NCBI GenBank assembly: GCA_963678675.1
Contig: OY783200.1
Span: 15,433,246 to 15,497,245, forward strand
Direction of reading: 5' to 3'
Length of the DNA stretch: 64,000 nt
Source: Xiphydria camelus
Lineage: Eukaryota > Arthropoda > Insecta > Hymenoptera > Xiphydriidae
Both the position numbers and the translations under genes were made by a program. Below the pieces are notes generated by a model. The model did not search any database. It was not told where the DNA came from and was given only the letters and a program-made list of their open reading frames with translations. Below are positions 57,537 through 64,000 of this stretch, one piece after another. The stretch's first letter is position 1; each line of letters starts with the position of its first letter.

Positions 57537-58018
57537 AAAACTAAAAACGAGTTAGTCATCTAACTTGCAATAGATGTGTAAACATCTGGCAGAACAATGT
57601 TGCGTGGAAGTGATGTGGGTGTATTCGGTTACAGACAATTATTTAAAAAATGACCGTCTTTTTGTTCTAATAACTTTATTTAACCGAATATACCCACATC
57701 ACTTCCACGCAACATTGTTCTGCCAGATGTTAACACATCAATTTGATATCTCTTCCTTCCAACCATGTGAAATAGTATGTGATTGCAAGGAAGACATATC
57801 TAAATAATTGATGTGTTAACATCTGGCAGAACAATGTTGCGTGGAAGTGATGTGGGTATATTCGGTTAAATAAAGTTATTATATTATAGAACAAAAAGGC
57901 GATCATTTTTTAAATAATTGTCTGTAACCGAATACACCCACATCACTTCCACGCAACATTGTTCTGCCAGATGTTTACACATCTATTGCAAGTTAGAATG
58001 ACTAACTCGTTTTTAGTT
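57537..58018. repeat. Palindrome made of two smaller palindromes
   Basis: The outer arms AACTAAAAACGAGTTAGTCA and complement enclose two hairpins, each starting GATGTGT.AACATCTGGCAG and containing AACAATGTTGCGTGGAAGTG. The hairpins flank a central spacer with its own AATT...AATT symmetry (57738-57806). The right end abuts the resumed BEL reading exactly. Related single units are at 45351-45476. Confidence 0.85.
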
Positions 58019-60839
58019 CAGATTTAATTAATCTGAGGAGATAAAAAGCTTTGAATTAAATACTGTCACTTATGGACTCACAGCAGTTCCATTCCTTGCA
58101 TTAAGGGTACTTAAGCAGCTCGTCGCAAGTGAAGGCTCCAAATATCTAATCACAGCAAATATCGTCAGCACGGGAAGTTACGTTCATGATTTCTTCTTCG
58201 GAGCTGGCACAGTTGATGATGCTTTGATTGCCAAACAACAGCTCATCAACTTATTTAATCAAGCATGCTTACCACTGGCAAAGTGGTCATCTAATTATCC
58301 GGAATTATGCCCAGATAATGAGGCTCAACCAAGGAGAATCCAACTAGAAGAAACTCTACAAACACTTGGACTCATCTGGACGCCATCAACTGACGCATTC
58401 TCGATCCAAGCCAACGACTCAATCACTCGGTGCCAACGGAATACGAAAAGGACAATACTATCCAGCGTATCGAAACTGTTCGATCCTCTAGGTTGGTTCG
58501 CTCCAGTACTCATCACCGCAAAGGTTAGGTATTATTCAAGACCTTTGGGTCACTGAATTGGATTCTGATGATCCCGTGTCGACGAAACTAGGTGAGATTC
58601 CGTGCAAATATCGAAAGAATCCGGCCAAAGTTGAACGTATTATAAAAATCGCCGGTCAATGGAGAAGGTTTAAGGACAATTTGCCCAAACTTGAGAAACT
58701 TTCGATTCCCCGTTGGGCTTGCACATCACAAAAAACTGTCGTTCATAATCACGAATTTTCAGATGCGTCTGAAAGGGCATACGCCACAGTCATATATGTA
58801 TATATATGTAATATGCAAAATCACACATCAACCTTGCTAGTCAGCAAATCAAAGGTGGCTCCAATCAAAGGCATGGCGGTACCGAATATTCCACGACTCG
58901 AGCTATGTGGGGCACTACTGCTCACAAAATTGCTACAGCAGGTACTAACTGGATTAGAGCTTGATTGTCCGATCACGATTGATCCTGGACGGATGCCAAA
59001 GTAGTACTAGCTAGGTTGAAAAAACACCCGTCAATATGGAAACCGTTTGTGGCTCATCGTGTCGCAGCGATCCAATCCGCCTTCTCACCAGAGATATGGG
59101 GACATGTGTCTACTCATGAGAACCCAGCAGATGCAGCCACTCGTGGAATGTCTCCAAAGGAATTAAAGGATTATCAACTTTGGTGGCATGGCCTAGAATG
59201 GATCACCAAATCAATGAATCACTGACCTCAGTTTACGGAAGAGGTGACAGAATGTCAAGAAGAACGTCGTACAATCCACGTAGTTCAATCAAAAGAACCA
59301 GAATGGGACTTATTTACACAATTTTCGCGTCATTGACAACCTTGATACGCACTGTTGCCTGGATAACTCGCTTTACATCAAATGCAAGATCGAGGTCGTC
59401 CTACAACAGCCGCAACACTCAATCGTCAACGAAACAGAGTTCACCAGATGTCAAGCCACTTTCAGGCGAAGAATATCAACGAGCGTTAATAATACTTACC
59501 CGAGTATCTCAAATGCACCACATTTCAAGGATGAAATCACCTCTTTATCACAGAAAAAACCAGTGAAGAGCACGTCATCAATTCTCAGACTAAGGCCTTT
59601 TTTGGATGCGGAGAATTGCCTTCGCATTGGTGGACGTCTACAACGAGCATTCCTCTCATATGACGAGAAATATCCTTTAATATTGTCAAAATACTCCAAT
59701 TTATCATTCCTGCTAGCAGATAATGCACACAAGGTCACTCTTCATGGAGGTACTGAAGTCATCAGAAATTATATAATCAAGAAATTCTGGATCATTCAAG
59801 GACGTAAAATCATTACGCCAGCAATACGTAAGTGTGTCATTTGTACGCGTCACAAAGTCAACACAGCAGTTCAAATCATAGCCCCTCCACCTGAGGATAG
59901 GATAAAACGTCAACGACCATTTGCGACCTCAGGTATGGATTATGCAGGCCCGATTAAACTGAGTCCAGCTTCAGGACGAGGGCATAAATCTTTCAAGGCG
60001 TACATTTGTCTGTTCATATGTTTTCCAACGAAAGCAATCCATTTGGAGTTTGTCTCCGATCTCACCACAAAAGGCTTTTTAGCAGCGTTTAAACGGTTTG
60101 TGTCACGTCGAGGTCATTGCTCTCAACTATGGAGTGACAACGGAACAAACTTCCAAGGAGCTTCAGCTGAACATAAAAGAATGTTCAAGCAAAGTTCGGA
60201 CTTCTCTACAAAGGGACTTGCATATCGCTAGCTAAAGATGGAACGACGTGGACATTTATTCCACCAACAGCACCGCATCATGGGGGATTATGGGAGGCTG
60301 TAGTAAAGTCGGTTAAATCTCACTTAGTAAAAATTGTCGGAGATCACACTCTCACATTCGAGGAGATGTCAACTTTACTTTGCCAAATTGAAGCCGTATT
60401 AAATTCAAGACCATTGTATGCTACCAGCAATGATCCAACTGATTTGTGCCCCCTAACTCCGGGTCATTTTCTCATTGGGGAGTCTTTCGTTGCCATACCA
60501 GAGTCACCTGTAACAAAAGCTCAGGCAACAACATCAAGGTATAAAAAGGTTACAGCCATGAGAAATCACTTTTGGAACCGTTGAAAGGATGAATATCTAC
60601 AATCACTGCAAGAGCTTCATCGTTGGCCAACACCGACACCATCTCTCAAACCTGGCATGATGATTCTAATTAAAAATGAACTTTGCCCACCAACGAAATG
60701 GCCATTCGCAAGGGTATTGGAAGTTTATCCCTATAAGTATGGTCACGTCAGAAAGACACTGATACGGACAGCTCACGGAGACTTACTTCGCCCCATCACC
60801 AAGATCGTCGTCCTACCCATCAACTTGGAGAATGGATAA
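58019..60839 (+). pseudogene. BEL/Pao C-terminal reverse transcriptase, RNase H and integrase
   Basis: 58019-58556 holds FELNTVTYGLTAVPFLALRV and YVHDFFFGA; the family active site is YVDD, so one catalytic Asp is His here (codon 58185-58187). Then SKLFDPLGWFAPVLITAK. From about 58525 another frame carries the RNase H-like domain (SDASERAYA, PRLELCGALL, then WTDAKVVLARLKKHP after a frameshift near 58985). Integrase follows from 59563: HKVTLHGGTEVI...CVICTRHK zinc motif, and DDE residues in SGMDYAGPI, LWSDNGTNF and PHHGGLWEAVVKS, the last in a different frame after a break near 60230. It ends at the TAA at 60837. Confidence 0.88.
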
Positions 60840-60922
60840 AAGAACATCAAGAGCTAGTGAGTAGCTAGTAAGAGAGAGAGTAAGTAAGTAAGTAGTAGTA
60901 AGCTAGTAAGAGCTAGTCAACT

Positions 60923-61523
60923 TGTTGAAATGAATGGCATTTACCCTCTTAGATTTGTTAACTATTGCACAGAGTGGCAGATGCCCTCTCTGTTCACTTA
61001 TATTGCGATTCGGTAGTTTACTTAAAACTATATTCATTTATAACTATTTAACTAGAAACCCTTTATAACTACAAAACTATTTTATACAAATAGACCTCGT
61101 TAACTACAGCCGTTACGGCGGGCGGCCGACTCAATATATAAACGCGAATAGCCCTCTAAAGTTTTAGTGTATCTATTTTATGTTATTTAAATCAAACCAA
61201 ATTATGCAACGAACCATTAGATAGGTAATCAACAATTATAACGGCGTAACATAAAACCTACATTATTCAGTCGGAACATGAGATATTCAAATCTGTATCG
61301 TCATAATCTATAGTCTATGTTAAGTGGAGTAATCTTCGCTACACGAAGAAGCGGGCGGAATGTTCCGAACTGAATCCTGTATGCGCCTGTCGCCATGCAG
61401 CCCAGCCAGTCGCCAGTGACATGTGTGGTCGTTTGTATGTGTGTGAGCTCTCGCCTCGTGCTAGCCATAACCAATAAAGTCTATCGTAGTTTCAACGTTG
61501 TCCGAACCTAACCTTCCCAAACA
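60923..61523 (+). repeat. Probable 3' LTR of the second BEL/Pao element
   Basis: Starts TGTTGAAATGAATGGC shortly after a purine tract (60871-60885) and may end at CCCAAACA. It contains a TATA-like CAATATATAAACGCG at 61132 and a polyadenylation signal CCAATAAAG at 61470. The matching 5' LTR is not in the window, so both borders are guesses. Confidence 0.4.
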
Positions 61524-62929
61524 CCCTTTTCTTGTTAATTATGACTTTGTACCATTGAAAAATTATAAGGCGTATGTCAAAAACGAGTTTATTTAATCGT
61601 AAAAGTGTGGGTCGTATACGCCCCACGCGGCCTGAACGGAAAGTCTTCAAAAATCTGTCCGGCACGGAACGTGTTAAACACTGGGTCTTCTCGCCGTGAA
61701 GCACTACTTGTAAGTGTGTTCACTGCGTAGCCACGATGCTCTTAGTTTGTGTCACGTCACACGAACACACTACGGTGATACCACAGTGATGCCACTACGT
61801 GTCAGCACTGCGTGCTTCTAGCGTGCAAATGCACGCTTTACTATCGGGGTCATAAAAGTGAATATAAATTAAAAGCAAAGAAAGAGAGAGATAATAGTTC
61901 ACTTAGATATTCTCCATATAACACTGTGTACTAATATAAAGTATAAACTATTCTCTGTAATACTACCAGTAATATTCAGCTTTAAAATTCTATAAATCTG
62001 ATAATAGGGTTGTGATGATATAGCAAATTTTGGAATTCGTGAAACTGATTATTTATAAATTTAAATGACTTTTCATCAGAACGTCTGTTTTGTAGAATAA
62101 TGAGGCTGGAAATAGAGTTTCAATTTTGTTTGAGGTCCAGCAGGTCGAAATTAGAGTTGGAAGTATACTCACACACAAATTCTAATTTAAACCTGTTCGT
62201 GATTATACGAGTACGATGATCACGAAATTAGAGTTACATCTAGAGCGGCAAACCAATACTTCAAAGGAATGAGGTTCTCCCGGTTCAGATTAAAGTTTGA
62301 ATTTCGACTCGGGTTTACTGTTTCGTTATCTGTTTTATCAAATCGCGTTTTACGCGAACTAAGTCGCGAGTTTTGCTAATGTTATAGAGAAAAGGCCTTG
62401 CCTAGAATATAATGCGTTCCTACAACTTGTATAATTTTTCGTCGCAGTTTAAGATTCGGCAGATAATCTGTAGGATTTCAGTTTTCGATATATTAAATAA
62501 AGCTTGACACGAGCTATCCCTATCTATATGCCTGTATGTTTTCATAGGTATTGCCTGAGGGTGTAATATACCTTATGTATTTGGTCGATCCATTCTTCTT
62601 CCCTCCTTTATAGAACTGGTTGTGTATTGTTTAATTTCTTTTTACTAGATTTCGATGAAAGCAATATTGCAAGATTGACTTCGGATCTTGCGAGATATGA
62701 AATTATATGTATTTTTCGATTATTACAAAAATCTTTTTGAGTCACTCTTCACTTAATCACTATATAAATAACGTTGATATATAACCCAATACAAACTGTA
62801 TGCAGCATTTTATCAGCCACCTCCTCCCCCTACTCAAAAATTAAAGTATTTCCATTAAAAGAGTAATGACTTCCAAATATATGTATAGTAGCCAACTATC
62901 TATACCAAGTATTTCTCAGGATGACTAAC
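61524..62929. other. Spacer, nothing recognised
   Basis: AT-rich DNA with no supported gene. A minus frame at 61492-61704 overlaps the probable LTR end and has no relatives that I know. Confidence 0.4.
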
Positions 62930-63091
62930 TTAACCCCTTCAGGCCTAGTGTCCATTATAGTGGACATAGATTTTAATTGTCCATACATAATTTTTTTGTT
63001 AATTTTGCGTTTATTAGTACCCAAATAGGTCAAAAATAACAAAAAATAATTTATTTCTCCATTTAAAAAAAATCAGGTCTGAAGGGGTTAA
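62930..63091. mobile_element. Complete 162-bp TTAA MITE
   Basis: TTAA at 62930-62933 and 63088-63091 enclose the ends CCCCTTCAGGCCTAG and its counterpart TCAGGTCTGAAGGGG, a 15-bp inverted repeat with one or two mismatches. A small palindrome TGTCCATTATAGTGGACA follows the left end. TTAA plus CCCC ends mark a non-autonomous piggyBac-like element. Confidence 0.85.
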
Positions 63092-63783
63092 GATACACAT
63101 AAATCCTAGTAAGAGCTTCGATTAATCAAATCATTCGGTTTATAATTGAACCTAACGTAACCTAACAAAAGATCGGAATGATAAATAACTGTACTGAAGC
63201 CCCTCACGACACAATTCGAGCATTACGTACGCATATTTTTCGATTCAATACTTACAGAAAATTTAAAATGTATATTATACGTATAATGTGCACATATATC
63301 ACGAAACTGGGTAGAGTTTCGCGCCAAATACATTTGCGCGACGCTCTCAACCCACAGTGATTTCATAGAGGTCATAAATCGAAACAAGTTATTGGCTTAT
63401 ACCGGTCTGAACATGTCACTAAGTGATGGACAGGTCGACAAGCGTCTGAAAACTATATATAGCAATGCAATTAGTTCAAATTATCATTTACTTTTGTGCA
63501 TAGGAAGTGAGCGTATGTCGAGCCTAATTGGAAGAGTCAGTCAACACAACTTAATCACTTTGTTTTTGTGAGTCATCATTTTAAATCGAATATTTACACG
63601 TAGTGATAACACGGAGGTGCAAGAGCAAGGTATGTACATTTATTATTTATTATACATATTTCATATAATAATATGTAGGTATACTCGTAATTGAAGATAG
63701 ATTTGCTAAATTTTTTTCATATAAAATTAGTTATTTTGATCTACAACTTTTCGCTGCTCTTTATTGCACTTGAGATATATCAA
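63092..63783. other. AT-rich spacer, nothing recognised
   Basis: No repeat or coding region was supported. A plus frame at 63178-63360 has no recognised relatives. Confidence 0.4.
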
Positions 63784-64000
63784 GAGACACGGCAGTGTCT
63801 CGCGGCATGTTCGTTCAAGTAGTTTCGCGCTCAGACACGACAGCGCCGATGTCGCGAGCGCGCGCACCAGTGTCTCTTTACACCACAAATGTCTGCCCCC
63901 TGCACCCCTCAATTTTTACATCGAATTTTCTCAATAAATATACGGTTATAACCAAAACTATGCTTAGTTACGCCATATAAATTGACTATTCACTATTGAT
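63784..64000 (-). repeat. Terminal fragment of the large composite repeat
   Basis: Reverse complement of 28424-28625 and of about 56985-57205, from CAAGAGACACGGCAGTGTCT to CGCCATATAAATTGACTATT at the window edge. The sharp start at the same base as the ends of A and B argues that this is the true terminus of the repeat unit. Confidence 0.8.

Larger units (their letters stand above)
50447..58018. mobile_element. 7.57-kb composite insertion inside the BEL/Pao reverse transcriptase
   Basis: The polymerase reading stops after QRIL at 50446 and resumes with FRFN.SEEIKSFELNTVTYG from 58019 in matching codon phase, so the intervening DNA entered as one unit or as successive insertions at one point. 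The left edge is GATGTGTAAACATCT and the right edge is the foldback whose arms carry the same word, ending CTCGTTTTTAGTT. Inside are large repeat copy B and several smaller elements. 50460-51124 has a TTCGAGAAATCGGAGCGTCT variant of the dispersed motif and otherwise nothing recognised. Confidence 0.7.
49040..61523 (+). mobile_element. Second BEL/Pao element, 5'-truncated and split
   Basis: Gag zinc knuckle, protease and the first half of the reverse transcriptase occupy 49043-50446. The second half, RNase H and integrase occupy 58019-60839. A 7572-bp insertion separates them. The 5' LTR and most of gag are absent. Many stops and frameshifts show it is much older than the BEL element at 14997. 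A probable 3' LTR follows. Confidence 0.88.

Overview
The window reads as non-coding, repeat-dominated DNA from an arthropod, most likely an insect. It holds BEL/Pao retroelements, a Transib (RAG1-related) transposase, piggyBac-like TTAA elements, PIF/Harbinger-type, pogo-type, other Tc1/mariner-type and P-type (THAP) DNA transposons, plus many foldback palindromes. An order such as Hymenoptera is possible but the sequence alone does not settle it. I recognise no intact host gene, tRNA, rRNA or CRISPR array. Every coding segment I can name belongs to a mobile element and carries frameshifts or stop codons. The one long open frame without a known relative is the 10-residue-repeat ORF at 46.5-47.0 kb.

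Layout. 0-2.6 kb: a diverged direct repeat pair. 2.64-9.14 kb: TTAA-type outer ends enclosing a Harbinger-type element (2756-4391), a 122-bp tandem array, and a Transib transposase pseudogene on the minus strand with a small first exon. 9.24-9.99 kb: a TTAA palindrome with a polypyrimidine/polypurine core. 10.6-12.9 kb: a second Harbinger-type element and foldback DNA. 13.3-19.7 kb: a nest of an outer palindrome, a retroposon-like insert in its left arm, a piggyBac-like element at its centre, and a young, internally deleted BEL/Pao element inside that.

21.0-28.6 kb, 32.8-36.4 kb and 51.1-57.2 kb hold three copies (A, C, B) of one large repeat built of inverted repeats. Comparing them reveals insertions in one copy with matching empty sites in another: several TA-flanked elements, a pogo-type element with a Cys/His tail remnant, and an exon-like insert. 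28.6-30.7 kb: a terminal-inverted-repeat element encoding a broken PIN/FEN1-like nuclease with a CXC-like cysteine cluster. 40-46 kb: a solo-LTR-like insert, Harbinger-type elements with TAA target duplications, and nested palindromes. 46.3-47.0 kb: an inverted array of 30-bp repeats. 47.75-48.87 kb: a P-type element with a THAP domain. 49.0-61.5 kb: a second, decayed BEL/Pao element whose reverse transcriptase is split by a 7.57-kb insertion carrying copy B. The tail holds a 162-bp TTAA MITE and another fragment of the large repeat.

The elements do not form a pathway. What they give is a relative insertion history that can be read because palindrome arms and paralogous copies serve as internal empty-site controls.
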